From: UBA4465 sp002292365 | Lineage (GTDB): Bacteria; Bacteroidota; Bacteroidia; Cytophagales; Cyclobacteriaceae | Assembly: GCA_943788615.1 (NCBI GenBank) | Contig: CALSQY010000001.1 | Location: 124,001 to 188,000, forward strand | Reading direction: 5' to 3' | Length of the DNA stretch: 64,000 bases | Shown: piece after piece, positions 1 to 8,024 of the stretch | Layout of the letters: every line of letters starts with the position of its first letter | How positions within the stretch are numbered: the stretch's first letter is position 1 | The notes under the pieces: model-generated | What the model saw: only the letters and a program-made list of their open reading frames with translations | What the model was told of the DNA's origin: nothing | Database searches by the model: none | Position numbers and translations under genes: made by a program

Positions 1-1512
1 TGTCGAATAGCTCTTTTAAATGATAGAAGATTGATTGAATTCCACCAAGAAGACGGCGGTAATCAATTCAATGTTGGAGATATTTACTTAGGTACTGTAC
101 GAAAAGTTGTTCAAGGTCTCAATGCAGGTTTCATTGATATCGGTTATGAAAAAGACGCCTTTCTACATTATCTCGACTTAGGACCACAAATCCAGTCACT
201 GAATAAATTTTCGCAGCTGATTCAAAGTAAAAAAGAGATCAGCACCAAGCTCACTGGATTCAGAAATGAGGCCGATATTGATAAGTTTGGTAAAATAGGA
301 CAGGTTCTAACAAAGAACCAAAAAATCCTTGTTCAGGTTGTAAAAGAACCCATATCAACAAAGGGCCCGAGATTATCGTGCGAGTTGTCAATAGCAGGAC
401 GCTATTTAGTTTTAGTACCATTTTCGAATGCAGTCAATGTATCAAAGAAAATTGGAAATTCGAATGAAAGGAAGCGCTTGGCGCGTCTGATCAGTTCAAT
501 CAAGCCAGAAAATTTTGGAGTGATTATCCGTACCGTAGCTACGGGAAAAGATGTTAAAGAGCTTGATACAGATCTTCAAAACTTAGTGCAAATTTGGCAA
601 AGAGGCATTGAAAAGCTCAAGAAGTCTAAATCCAAGGATAAAATCATTGGAGAGGTAAGTCGGACGAATTCTATTGTTAGAGATGTACTTAATGAGACGT
701 TTGATAGCATTACCATTGATAACAAAGACTTATTTGAAGAGATCAAAAGTTACATCAAGACCATTGCTCCAGATAAAGAGAAGCTGTTACGTCTACATCA
801 ATCAAAAGCAAAAATTTTTGAAATTTTTGGTGTTGAGAAACAGTTAAAAACTTCATTTGGAAAATCTGTCACTGTAGCTGATGGTGGTTATTTAATCATT
901 GAGCACACCGAAGCATTGCATGTTATTGATGTGAACAGCGGTAATAAATCTAACCGCGAGGAAGATCAAGAAACTACTGCGTTGACAGTTAATGTTGAAG
1001 CGGCTAAAGAAATCGCTCGTCAGTTACGATTGCGTGATATGGGTGGAATCATTGTCGTGGATTTTATAGATATGCGCAAGATTGAAAACAAGCGTAAAGT
1101 CTATTCAACAATGATTGAGGCGATGGAAGGGGATCGTTCGAAGCATACCATTTTACCCTTGTCAAAATTTGGTTTATTACAAATTACGCGACAAAGGGTA
1201 AGACCAGAAGTAAATATCATTACCAAAGAACAATGCCCTTCTTGTGCAGGTACAGGGAAGATAACAGCATCCATTTTGATCGCAGATCAAATTGAGGAGA
1301 CCTTGATGTATTTGTTTAAGAAGCAAAACGAGAAAAAGGTGACCTTAGTGGTACACCCCTACTTGAGTGCTTACTTTACCGAAGGGATTATTTCTCGACG
1401 GACTAAATGGTTTTTAGGATTAATGAAATGGGTCAATGTCATTTCAGATTCGTCTTTGGCACTGAATGAGTATCAATTTCTAAATACCAACGGTGAAGCC
1501 ATTCAGACTTAG
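1..1512 (+). CDS. rng: Ribonuclease G/E family endoribonuclease, 5' end cut by window edge
   Basis: The frame is open from base 1 (it begins CRIALLNDRRLIEF), so the true start lies left of the window; about 503 residues are visible. Order seen: S1-type RNA-binding region with VGDIYLGTV and a conserved GYEKDAFLHYLDLGP, then the catalytic domain with the metal-binding Asp pair in HVIDVNSG (near nt 930) and VVDFIDM (near nt 1065), then the CPSC zinc-link motif near nt 1234. There is no long C-terminal scaffold, so it is RNase G-like rather than E. coli RNase E-like. Family role: endonucleolytic processing of rRNA and mRNA in the cytoplasm. Its last 4 bases overlap the end of the convergent downstream gene. 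Confidence 0.95.
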   Translation, partial: CRIALLNDRRLIEFHQEDGGNQFNVGDIYLGTVRKVVQGLNAGFIDIGYEKDAFLHYLDLGPQIQSLNKFSQLIQSKKEISTKLTGFRNEADIDKFGKIGQVLTKNQKILVQVVKEPISTKGPRLSCELSIAGRYLVLVPFSNAVNVSKKIGNSNERKRLARLISSIKPENFGVIIRTVATGKDVKELDTDLQNLVQIWQRGIEKLKKSKSKDKIIGEVSRTNSIVRDVLNETFDSITIDNKDLFEEIKSYIKTIAPDKEKLLRLHQSKAKIFEIFGVEKQLKTSFGKSVTVADGGYLIIEHTEALHVIDVNSGNKSNREEDQETTALTVNVEAAKEIARQLRLRDMGGIIVVDFIDMRKIENKRKVYSTMIEAMEGDRSKHTILPLSKFGLLQITRQRVRPEVNIITKEQCPSCAGTGKITASILIADQIEETLMYLFKKQNEKKVTLVVHPYLSAYFTEGIISRRTKWFLGLMKWVNVISDSSLALNEYQFLNTNGEAIQT

Positions 1513-2153
1513 AATTTCATACCAATATCAATACTGACGATTTGATTTCTAATAACTAGGGGATATTCGGGATTGGTTTGATTAATAATGTTAATTAAAC
1601 CTTTTTGCAGGCTGATACCGGAAAAAAACATAGTATTTATTCCTAATCGATATTCTATCCCTGTGCCTATAATTGCTGCAGTATCGAAAAAGTTAAATTT
1701 CGAGATGAATTCATAATCTTCGTTCAAGGCTTGTTCGAAAATTTTGAATTCAAGGATTAAGCCAACTTGAAAAAACAAACTAATGTCTGGAGCGATTTCA
1801 TTGTTAAATAACTTTAGAGATAAGGGAGCCTGAAGATAATTAAGATCGTAGGACTCAAAAGGATTTGTGGGTGCGATGCCGCCATCTTCTTCTTCTAGAT
1901 TGATGCTGACCCTTTTGGGTAGATAAATCAAACCGGAACTAAAAAAGTAGGTGTCGGTAAGCGGATGATCGACAATGAGGCCGATCGACATTCTGGTGGC
2001 TGTTTTCCCTTGGAAAACCTCTAATTGATCTGACTTTAGTGAGGTCTTATGCGATGAAAATAAGGGAGAAAATTTCAACCCGAGCTTGGTTTGCGAAAAG
2101 CAGGCTAGGGCTCCAACCAAAATAAATGATAGGAAAAGAAGTGACTTTCTCAT
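1509..2153 (-). CDS. Outer-membrane beta-barrel protein, PorT-like
   Basis: 214 residues with an N-terminal signal peptide ending near ALACFSQ. The mature part is made of alternating amphipathic strands (for example FFSSGLIYLP, LFFQVGLILEF) and ends in an aromatic residue (IDIGMKF), as expected for small Bacteroidota barrels of the PorT-like class. It is convergent with RNase G and divergent from gldB, whose start is only 34 bases away, so the two probably share a promoter region. The exact role cannot be read from the sequence. Assignment to PorT itself, a type IX secretion component, is not claimed. Confidence 0.75.
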   Translation of the reverse strand: MRKSLLFLSFILVGALACFSQTKLGLKFSPLFSSHKTSLKSDQLEVFQGKTATRMSIGLIVDHPLTDTYFFSSGLIYLPKRVSINLEEEDGGIAPTNPFESYDLNYLQAPLSLKLFNNEIAPDISLFFQVGLILEFKIFEQALNEDYEFISKFNFFDTAAIIGTGIEYRLGINTMFFSGISLQKGLINIINQTNPEYPLVIRNQIVSIDIGMKF

Positions 2154-2187
2154 CGAAATTATGTTAATTTCTACAAAAATAGTATTT

Positions 2188-3174
2188 ATGAGGATATTAT
2201 GTCTACTCTTTGTTTCTCTTTTATTAAATGGATGTAGTGAAGACCCCTGTCGTTCCCATCCCGAGGGAAAGCCTGCGACGATAGAAATTGAAGTAAATAG
2301 GCTTGAGAAAAATTTATTTATGGCTCAAGAGGTCAGGGATGTAGAAAAATTTCTTCAAATGCATCAGCAAATGGCGGCACGAATGTTTCATCTCAATGAG
2401 TATCCCGATGAAAAAATATTAGCTGAACGTATTTTTGGATTAGTACAAAACGAGTTTATAGACACCCTGTACGTCGAGGCGAATGAAGCCTTTGATCAGC
2501 CCCTGTTTGAAAAAACAATGAATATTTCTTTAGGGTGGTTGAAATATTATTTTCCTGAGATGACAGTTCCCAAAGTTCAAACCATGGTGAGTGGATTGTA
2601 TAATGATTTAGTCATTTCTAAGGATCTCATAATTATTGGCCTAGATTTTTTTATTGGGGAGAAAGCGTCTTATCGGCCCAAAGAAGTTCCACAATATATC
2701 TTAAGAAGGTATGATTCCAAGTATATGACTCCAACCATCCTGAAATTTTTCATTGCCGATTATTGTTCAAGTGGAGATGAAGAGACATTATTGTCCGAAA
2801 TGATTGATTATGGGAAGATTTATTATTTACTAGGAAGCATAATGCCTTGCACGCCAGATGACTTGATCTTAGGGTTTACAGCAAAGGAAATTCTAGATGT
2901 ATACGCCTACCAAGAATTGATTTGGTCTCGGATTATCGAAGAGAAATGGCTTTACGTGACGGATGAGTTCACCAAGAAAAAAATGCTGGGAGAACGGCCA
3001 AAAACGATCGAGTTGGGAGACGAATGCCCTGGAAGAGTTGGTGCTTGGATTGGGTGGCAAATTGTAAAACAGTATATGGATGAGACGGGCAGCACCATGC
3101 AAGAATTGATGGCCAATCGCAATCACCATGAAATTTTTGCACAAAGCAAATATAAGCCCAAGAACAGGAGTTAA
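2188..3174 (+). CDS. gldB: Gliding motility lipoprotein GldB-like
   Basis: 328 residues from the ATG at 2188, chosen because it places the lipoprotein signal MRILCLLFVSLLLNGC at the N-terminus; an upstream in-frame ATG at 2161 would add nine residues before it. The GldB-like features seen are the early IEIEVNRLEKNLF segment, a RVFG-like AERIFGLVQ, LGWLKYYFPEM, the LIIIGLDFFIGEKASYRP segment and a C-terminal GRVGAWIGWQIVKQYM. In gliding Bacteroidota GldB is needed for motility and stability of the secretion/gliding machinery; in non-gliders it is often kept without a known role. The usual partner gldC is not directly downstream here; a DUF6134 protein follows instead. Confidence 0.88.
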   Translation: MRILCLLFVSLLLNGCSEDPCRSHPEGKPATIEIEVNRLEKNLFMAQEVRDVEKFLQMHQQMAARMFHLNEYPDEKILAERIFGLVQNEFIDTLYVEANEAFDQPLFEKTMNISLGWLKYYFPEMTVPKVQTMVSGLYNDLVISKDLIIIGLDFFIGEKASYRPKEVPQYILRRYDSKYMTPTILKFFIADYCSSGDEETLLSEMIDYGKIYYLLGSIMPCTPDDLILGFTAKEILDVYAYQELIWSRIIEEKWLYVTDEFTKKKMLGERPKTIELGDECPGRVGAWIGWQIVKQYMDETGSTMQELMANRNHHEIFAQSKYKPKNRS

Positions 3175-3241
3175 CATTCCTTTTTATAATCCAAAAAAAT
3201 AGTTTTAAATTGATCAACTTTATACTCTATTTAACCCTTGA

Positions 3242-3874
3242 TTGTTGGCTTTGAAGTTTTCTGTTATTTTCTTTCTTATGCTTTGCTCATCGCTGGGTCA
3301 AGCACAACTGCTGAGATATCAAGTATTTAAGTCAAAGAAGGAAATAGGTACCATGACGGTTAGTCGGGTTAGTTCTTTGAGTGAAGTGATCTATGAAAGC
3401 ATAACTGAAGTAAGGTATAAAATTCTCATAGAGTTGGAGATCAAATACGTGTTGCAAGAGACTTTTGAGCAAGGTATTTTGATGCGAGGCCATGGATTTA
3501 GTAGTTTGAATGGGTCTAAGAAAATTACCTATGATATTGTCAAGAAAGAGGAGGGTTATGTACTAAGGTCTGAAGATATTCTTCAACGTATATCCTTTGA
3601 AACAATTATGTATTCCGCCGCTAAAATTCATTTTGAAGAACCAAAAGATAGTCAGCCGGTATTTTCTCAACATTTTGCAACTTATTTGAATTTTAAAGAA
3701 ATCAAACCTCATTATTACCTATTGACATCACCGCAAGGAGAAAACTATTATAGATATGAAAATGGGATCTGTACTGAGGTAACCGTAATTCGAGATTTTG
3801 GGACCCTATACTTCAATTTAATGCCAGAAAGCTATGTAATTGTAAATAAGTCTGATTCGTTAGATAATAAATAA
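3242..3874 (+). CDS. DUF6134-like exported protein
   Basis: 210 residues with a signal peptide (MLALKFSVIFFLMLCSSLGQAQ). No ATG fits; the frame starts with tandem TTG codons at 3242, so translation probably begins at TTG. The mature protein starts with a YQVFKSKKEIGTMTVSR strand and looks like an all-beta periplasmic protein of the DUF6134 type, with repeated strand pairs and the motif YYRYENGICTEVTV near the end. It follows gldB by 67 bases on the same strand and may be co-transcribed. The function of this family is not known to me. Confidence 0.75.
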   Translation: MLALKFSVIFFLMLCSSLGQAQLLRYQVFKSKKEIGTMTVSRVSSLSEVIYESITEVRYKILIELEIKYVLQETFEQGILMRGHGFSSLNGSKKITYDIVKKEEGYVLRSEDILQRISFETIMYSAAKIHFEEPKDSQPVFSQHFATYLNFKEIKPHYYLLTSPQGENYYRYENGICTEVTVIRDFGTLYFNLMPESYVIVNKSDSLDNK

Positions 3875-3965
3875 GACTCTCTAAACAAAAAAAAGAGATT
3901 CTTGTGGCTCCTAAACAAGTAAATAAGGGTTGAGAGTTTAGATGAGGGGTCAGTAGGGTAGCTGA

Positions 3966-4919
3966 TTATTTATCAAAAAAAGCATCTACAAAAGTTTTTT
4001 TATTGAATACTTGTAGGTGCTCTATTCCTTCTCCGATACCAATGTATTTTACAGGGATTTTAAATTGGTCAGAGATACCTATAACGACACCCCCTTTGGC
4101 GGTACCGTCCAATTTGGTCACGGCTAGGGCACTTACCTCCGTTGCTTTGGTAAATTCTGTCGCTTGAACAAAAGCATTTTGACCGGTACTGCCGTCCACA
4201 ACTAATAGGACCTCATGGGGAGCTTCGGGAACAAACTTCTTAATAACATTCTTAATCTTACCCAATTCGTTCATGAGGTTTACCTTCGTATGTAGCCTGC
4301 CTGCAGTATCGATGATTACAACATCTGCACCTTCTTCTTTGGCTTGTTTGACCGCTTCATAGGCTACGGCAGCCGGATCAGTATGCATGCCTTTAGAAAC
4401 GACGGGTACGCCTACCCGTTCACCCCATAAAATAAGCTGATCCACAGCGGCGGCGCGAAAGGTATCTGCGGCACCTAAAATAACTTTTTTATCGAGGGAT
4501 TTCAGCTGAGCCGCTAGTTTTCCGATGGTGGTGGTTTTGCCCACACCATTTACGCCAACGACCAAAATCACAAAGGGGCCTTCTACTTTGGGGATTTCAA
4601 AAGAATCGAGATCAGTCGTGTTATTTTCTATAAGTAAACTCGCAATTTCAGTCCTTAAGATTTCGTTAAGTTCGGAAGTCGACACGTATTTATCTTTGGC
4701 TATGCGCGCTTCAATCTTAGCAATGATTTTTAGGGTTGTTTCAATACCTACATCAGAATTGATGAGTACTTCTTCCAGATCATCGAGCACCGTATCATCG
4801 ATACTAGATTTACCGATGACGGCTTTGCTCAGCTTTTTGAGAAAGCCTTGTTTTGCCTTTTTTAGGCCTTTTTCTAAATTTTCTTTTTTCTTTTTTGAAA
4901 AAACATCAAATAATCCCAT
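3966..4919 (-). CDS. ftsY: Signal recognition particle receptor FtsY
   Basis: 317 residues. The SRP receptor GTPase docks signal-recognition particles at the inner membrane for co-translational insertion of proteins. Visible are a short basic N-terminus (MGLFDVFSKKKKE) in place of the long acidic A domain of E. coli FtsY, the helical N domain, the P-loop GVNGVGKTT, GAADTFRAAA, the DTAGR switch and the TKLDGTAKGG specificity motif, then the amphipathic C-terminal GEGIEHLQVF. The length is normal for Bacteroidota. It lies downstream of rpmB-rpmG-DUF4295 on the same strand, a conserved order in the phylum, but a terminator-like hairpin separates it from DUF4295. Confidence 0.97.
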   Translation of the reverse strand: MGLFDVFSKKKKENLEKGLKKAKQGFLKKLSKAVIGKSSIDDTVLDDLEEVLINSDVGIETTLKIIAKIEARIAKDKYVSTSELNEILRTEIASLLIENNTTDLDSFEIPKVEGPFVILVVGVNGVGKTTTIGKLAAQLKSLDKKVILGAADTFRAAAVDQLILWGERVGVPVVSKGMHTDPAAVAYEAVKQAKEEGADVVIIDTAGRLHTKVNLMNELGKIKNVIKKFVPEAPHEVLLVVDGSTGQNAFVQATEFTKATEVSALAVTKLDGTAKGGVVIGISDQFKIPVKYIGIGEGIEHLQVFNKKTFVDAFFDK

Positions 4920-4955
4920 ATCAAAATTCAGTTTGCGAACTTTTCGATAGAATTT

Positions 4956-4983
4956 AAAAAAAAAGCCGACTTTGCTGGTCGAC
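4956..4983 (-). terminator. Rho-independent terminator after DUF4295
   Basis: Read on the minus strand, GTCGAC (4983-4978) pairs with GTCGGC (4970-4965) across a 7-base loop, with one G-T pair, followed by nine T residues (4964-4956). It lies between the DUF4295 stop and the ftsY start, so it may reduce read-through from the ribosomal-protein genes into ftsY. Confidence 0.6.
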
Positions 4984-5009
4984 CTATTTCTTACAAAAAG
5001 TTGGCATAA

Positions 5010-5159
5010 TTATTTAGCCAATACCTTTTTTACATCTGCTTCTGCAACCATCTCTTCTTTAAAAGAGTAAGCACCGCTGGCAGTTTTTACAGTTCTAATG
5101 ACTTTAGCGAATTTTGCACCTCCGGGTTGTTTTAGCGTTGCTACTACTTTCTTTGCCAT
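5010..5159 (-). CDS. DUF4295 small basic protein
   Basis: 49 residues, MAKKVVATLKQPGGAKFAKV at the start and EADVKKVLAK at the end. It is a tiny lysine-rich protein characteristic of Bacteroidota and nearly always found directly downstream of rpmG. Here only 2 bases separate it from the rpmG stop, so it is surely co-transcribed. The composition and position suggest a ribosome-associated role, but that is inference. Confidence 0.9.
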   Translation of the reverse strand: MAKKVVATLKQPGGAKFAKVIRTVKTASGAYSFKEEMVAEADVKKVLAK

Positions 5160-5161
5160 GA

Positions 5162-5344
5162 CTACTTAATTTCCTTATGAATAGTTTTTTTTCTTAGAAT
5201 GGGATTGTATTTCTTTACCTCCAATCTTTCGGGAGTGTTTTTCCTATTTTTGGTAGTGATGTAGCGAGAGGTGCCCGGCTTGCCCGTAGCTTTGTGCTCT
5301 GTACACTCCATAATTACCTGTATTCTATTACCTTTTTTGGCCAT
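5162..5344 (-). CDS. rpmG: 50S ribosomal protein L33
   Basis: 60 residues, MAKKGNRIQVIMECTEHK, then SRYITTKNRKNTPERLEVKK and YNPILRKKTIHKE. Only one cysteine remains (in MECTE), so this is a zinc-free C-minus version of L33; the four-cysteine ribbon is absent. It sits 11 bases after rpmB and 2 bases before DUF4295 on the same strand, in the conserved Bacteroidota order. Confidence 0.97.
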   Translation of the reverse strand: MAKKGNRIQVIMECTEHKATGKPGTSRYITTKNRKNTPERLEVKKYNPILRKKTIHKEIK

Positions 5345-5355
5345 TTTATTGACTT

Positions 5356-5595
5356 TTATACTAATTTGTTACCGTTAGCTCTTGCTTTTCTAAGCACAGC
5401 ATTGATACCATTCTTGTTGATGGTACGTAGTGCTGTTGATGAAACTTTTAGTGTGATCCATGTATCTTGCTCAGGGATGTAAAATCTTTTCTTATGTAGA
5501 TTGGGAAAGAATTTTCTTTTGGTCTTGTTGTTGGCCTTAGAAACATTATTCCCGCTTCTTGCTCTCTTACCTGTAATATCACAAACTTTTGACAT
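5356..5595 (-). CDS. rpmB: 50S ribosomal protein L28
   Basis: 79 residues, starting MSKVCDITGKRARSGNNVSK with the usual KRKFFPNLHKKRFY core and a C-terminal ALRTINKNGINAVLRKA. First gene of the rpmB-rpmG-DUF4295 cluster on the minus strand. A single cysteine is present in the N-terminal CDITGK motif, so it is the non-zinc form. It is transcribed away from rocD; a small DUF5522 gene lies just upstream on the same strand. Confidence 0.97.
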   Translation of the reverse strand: MSKVCDITGKRARSGNNVSKANNKTKRKFFPNLHKKRFYIPEQDTWITLKVSSTALRTINKNGINAVLRKARANGNKLV

Positions 5596-5675
5596 AATTT
5601 TTACGCTTTTTGAAAACGGTCTGCAAATATCACCATAATAGTTTTATTACCAAATGCTGAGCCCTCATTTTTAAT

Positions 5676-5837
5676 TTATTTTGTTGGATAAGGGCAATTT
5701 TTGCATCTAGAGACACAACAAAAACCCCTTTTGAGATGGTATAAAGCGGTAAATACCAGTAGCCCTTCTTTGTTAAAATAATAATCTGTCTTTTCTAAGG
5801 GAGGGGTTTCTGCCTTCTTTCCTTTATATGATGTCAA
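5676..5837 (-). CDS. DUF5522-like small cysteine-rich protein, TTG start
   Basis: 53 residues from a TTG at 5837: MTSYKGKKAETPPLEKTDYY, then FNKEGLLVFTALYHLKRGFC and CVSRCKNCPYPTK. The core YY-N-EGL-VFT-YHL-RG-CC-C-CPY matches the DUF5522 small-protein family of Bacteroidota. Four cysteines (CC, C, C) suggest metal binding, which is inference. No ATG is available in frame, and the short length and TTG start make the gene easy to miss. It is upstream of rpmB on the same strand, 80 bases away, and divergent from rocD. The usual glycine pair after CC is replaced by VS in this copy. Confidence 0.7.
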   Translation of the reverse strand: MTSYKGKKAETPPLEKTDYYFNKEGLLVFTALYHLKRGFCCVSRCKNCPYPTK

Positions 5838-5911
5838 ATTCTTATAAATCTAGTATTTTTGTAATAACCGCGGAGCAAATGGTTTAGTTCCACAAACAAA
5901 GATGAGAATTT

Positions 5912-7153
5912 ATGATAGAAAGCACAACAAAGAGTGAAGAGCTCATCCGTCTTGAGGCCCAGTACGGGGCGCACAATTATCACCCTTTACCCGTAGTTTT
6001 GGCCAAAGGGCTTGGGGCCAAGGTTTTGGATGTAGAAGGGAAAGAATATTTTGATTTTCTATCGGCTTATTCGGCCGTGAATCAAGGCCATTGTCATCCA
6101 AAAATTTTAAAAGCATTGACAGATCAGGCGTCGAGGTTGACATTAACTTCACGCGCGTTTCACAACGATGTGCTGGGTAAATACGAGCAATTCATCACTA
6201 CGTTATTTGGCTACGACAAAGTTTTGCCGATGAATACAGGTGTAGAAGGAGGAGAGACCGCCAATAAGCTGGCGAGAAAGTGGGGATATGAGCACAAAGG
6301 CATTCCCGAAAATCAAGCTAAGATTATCTTTGCAAAGGGTAATTTTTGGGGGCGTACGTTGGCGGCGATCAGTAGTTCGGATGATCCAGTGTCTTACAAG
6401 GGATTCGGGCCTTATATGCCCGGCTATGAACTCATTCCTTATAATGACCTCCAAGCACTACAACAAAAACTTCAAGATCCAACGGTGGCCGCTTTTATGG
6501 TTGAGCCCATTCAGGGAGAGGCCGGTGTCGTGGTGCCCGATGAGGGTTATCTTGCAGGTGTTCGGGCCTTGTGTACTCAGCACAACGTCTTATTCATCGC
6601 GGATGAAGTACAAACGGGTATTGCCAGGACGGGTAAAATGTTGGCTTGTGATTATGAAGATGCAAGGCCAGATATTTTGATATTGGGGAAAGCTATTTCG
6701 GGAGGCGTACTTCCTGTATCCGCGATCTTGGCGGACGATGAGGTCATGCTGACCATTAAACCGGGAGAACATGGCTCTACTTATGGAGGTAATCCTTTGG
6801 CTTGCAAAGTGGCACAAGCCGCTTTAGAAGTCGTGGTTGATGAAAACCTAGCTCAAAAGTCCCAAGTACTCGGAGACCTATTTCGTAAGGAGCTGACGGA
6901 TTTTATGATAACCCATGAGATGGTTCAAACGGTTCGAGGCAAAGGATTGCTCAATGCTTTGGTGATCAATGACACAGAAGAGAGCAGCACCGCATGGGAT
7001 CTTTGTGTAGCCCTGAAAGAAAATGGATTACTGGCCAAACCCACACATGGTAACATCATTCGGTTTGCGCCTCCGCTGGTCATCACCGAGGGAGAATTAA
7101 ATCATTGTTTAGAGATCATTAAGCAGACGATTGCAGATTTTAATTTTGGTTAA
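5912..7153 (+). CDS. rocD: Ornithine--oxo-acid aminotransferase
   Basis: 413 residues. A PLP enzyme moving the delta-amino group of ornithine to 2-oxoglutarate to give glutamate semialdehyde, linking arginine breakdown and proline synthesis. Features seen: the N-terminal YGAHNYHPLPVVLAKGLGA signature of ornithine aminotransferases, the cofactor region NTGVEGGETANKLARKWGY, the Asp in FIADEVQTG that holds the pyridine nitrogen, the Schiff-base lysine in LILGKAISGGVLPVSA, and GSTYGGNPLACKVA. Full length for the family. It is divergent from the DUF5522/rpmB genes and followed on the same strand by a TSUP permease. Confidence 0.96.
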   Translation: MIESTTKSEELIRLEAQYGAHNYHPLPVVLAKGLGAKVLDVEGKEYFDFLSAYSAVNQGHCHPKILKALTDQASRLTLTSRAFHNDVLGKYEQFITTLFGYDKVLPMNTGVEGGETANKLARKWGYEHKGIPENQAKIIFAKGNFWGRTLAAISSSDDPVSYKGFGPYMPGYELIPYNDLQALQQKLQDPTVAAFMVEPIQGEAGVVVPDEGYLAGVRALCTQHNVLFIADEVQTGIARTGKMLACDYEDARPDILILGKAISGGVLPVSAILADDEVMLTIKPGEHGSTYGGNPLACKVAQAALEVVVDENLAQKSQVLGDLFRKELTDFMITHEMVQTVRGKGLLNALVINDTEESSTAWDLCVALKENGLLAKPTHGNIIRFAPPLVITEGELNHCLEIIKQTIADFNFG

Positions 7154-7227
7154 ATTTTCTTGCTCATAAGCGTATTATGGCCTACAAATTGAGGCCGGTT
7201 TCATATTAATTAAATACGGTTAAGCAA

Positions 7228-7986
7228 ATGATAGGCCTTTTTAACTTCACCCTGACTTACCAACAAATACTCATTATGGCGTTCGTTGGTGTTTTCGTTG
7301 GGATGGCCAAAACAGGTATTCACGGAACAGGGATGGTAGCCGTCCCTTTGCTGGCGATTATTTTTGGCGGACGCGCTTCCAGCGGTATCATGTTGCCCAT
7401 TCTCATTTTGGGAGATTTTATGGCCGTTTATCACTACCGTAGTTATGCCCAATGGAAGCATTTGAAGCGGGTGTTGCCGTTTGCTTTTGTAGGGGTTTTA
7501 CTTGGGACCTACATAGGGATATTTATCGATGACGGGGTGTTTCGTCAAGTAATGGCAGTTATTATTTTTATAAGTGTTGGGATCATGTATTGGAATGATA
7601 AGCAGCAAATCCAAGGGACCTTTCAGAATTTACTATTTACCGCTGGATTGGGAATAGCTGTGGGATTTACGACGATGGTGGGTAATTTGGCAGGTTCGGT
7701 TATGGCCATTTATTTATTGTCTTTGAATCTATTGAAAAATCAGTTTATTGGCACGGCAGCGTGGTTTTTTTTGATCATCAATCTGGTTAAGGTACCTTTC
7801 CATGTATACAGTTGGGAAACCATCACATGGGACTCGTTGTTTTTGGATTTATTAGTATTGCCGTTTATTACCATCGGCGCATTTTTGGGAATTCAGATCG
7901 TTAAACGCATTCCGGAGCAAATTTATCGTCGTTTTATTCTAGCGATGACCATTATTGCGGCGTTATTCATGATGTTTCAATCATAA
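7228..7986 (+). CDS. TSUP-family (TauE/SafE) sulfite or organic anion permease
   Basis: 252 residues with about eight hydrophobic segments. The two TSUP half repeats are visible: VGVFVGMAKTGIHGTGMVAV near the N-terminus and VGFTTMVGNLAGSVMAIYLL in the second half. The family exports or imports sulfur-containing and other small anions across the inner membrane; the substrate cannot be predicted. It lies 74 bases after rocD and 38 bases before hemB on the same strand, but hemB has its own promoter-like element. Confidence 0.88.
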   Translation: MIGLFNFTLTYQQILIMAFVGVFVGMAKTGIHGTGMVAVPLLAIIFGGRASSGIMLPILILGDFMAVYHYRSYAQWKHLKRVLPFAFVGVLLGTYIGIFIDDGVFRQVMAVIIFISVGIMYWNDKQQIQGTFQNLLFTAGLGIAVGFTTMVGNLAGSVMAIYLLSLNLLKNQFIGTAAWFFLIINLVKVPFHVYSWETITWDSLFLDLLVLPFITIGAFLGIQIVKRIPEQIYRRFILAMTIIAALFMMFQS

Positions 7987-8011
7987 TTTATACTCAACTC
8001 AATCGATTAAT

Positions 8012-8020
8012 TATCTTTAC
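8012..8020 (+). promoter_or_regulatory. Bacteroidota -7-like element before hemB
   Basis: TATCTTTAC resembles the TAnnTTTG -7 element of Bacteroidota and ends only 4 bases before the hemB ATG. If used, the transcript would start at or next to the start codon, giving a leaderless or near-leaderless mRNA. No clear TTG is seen at the -33 distance, so confidence is limited. Confidence 0.35.
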
Positions 8021-8024
8021 AATT

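Noticed and set aside
7176..7206. Hairpin GGCCT...AGGCC after rocD
   Set aside because: The stem is only five pairs and no T run follows, so it is not a convincing terminator.
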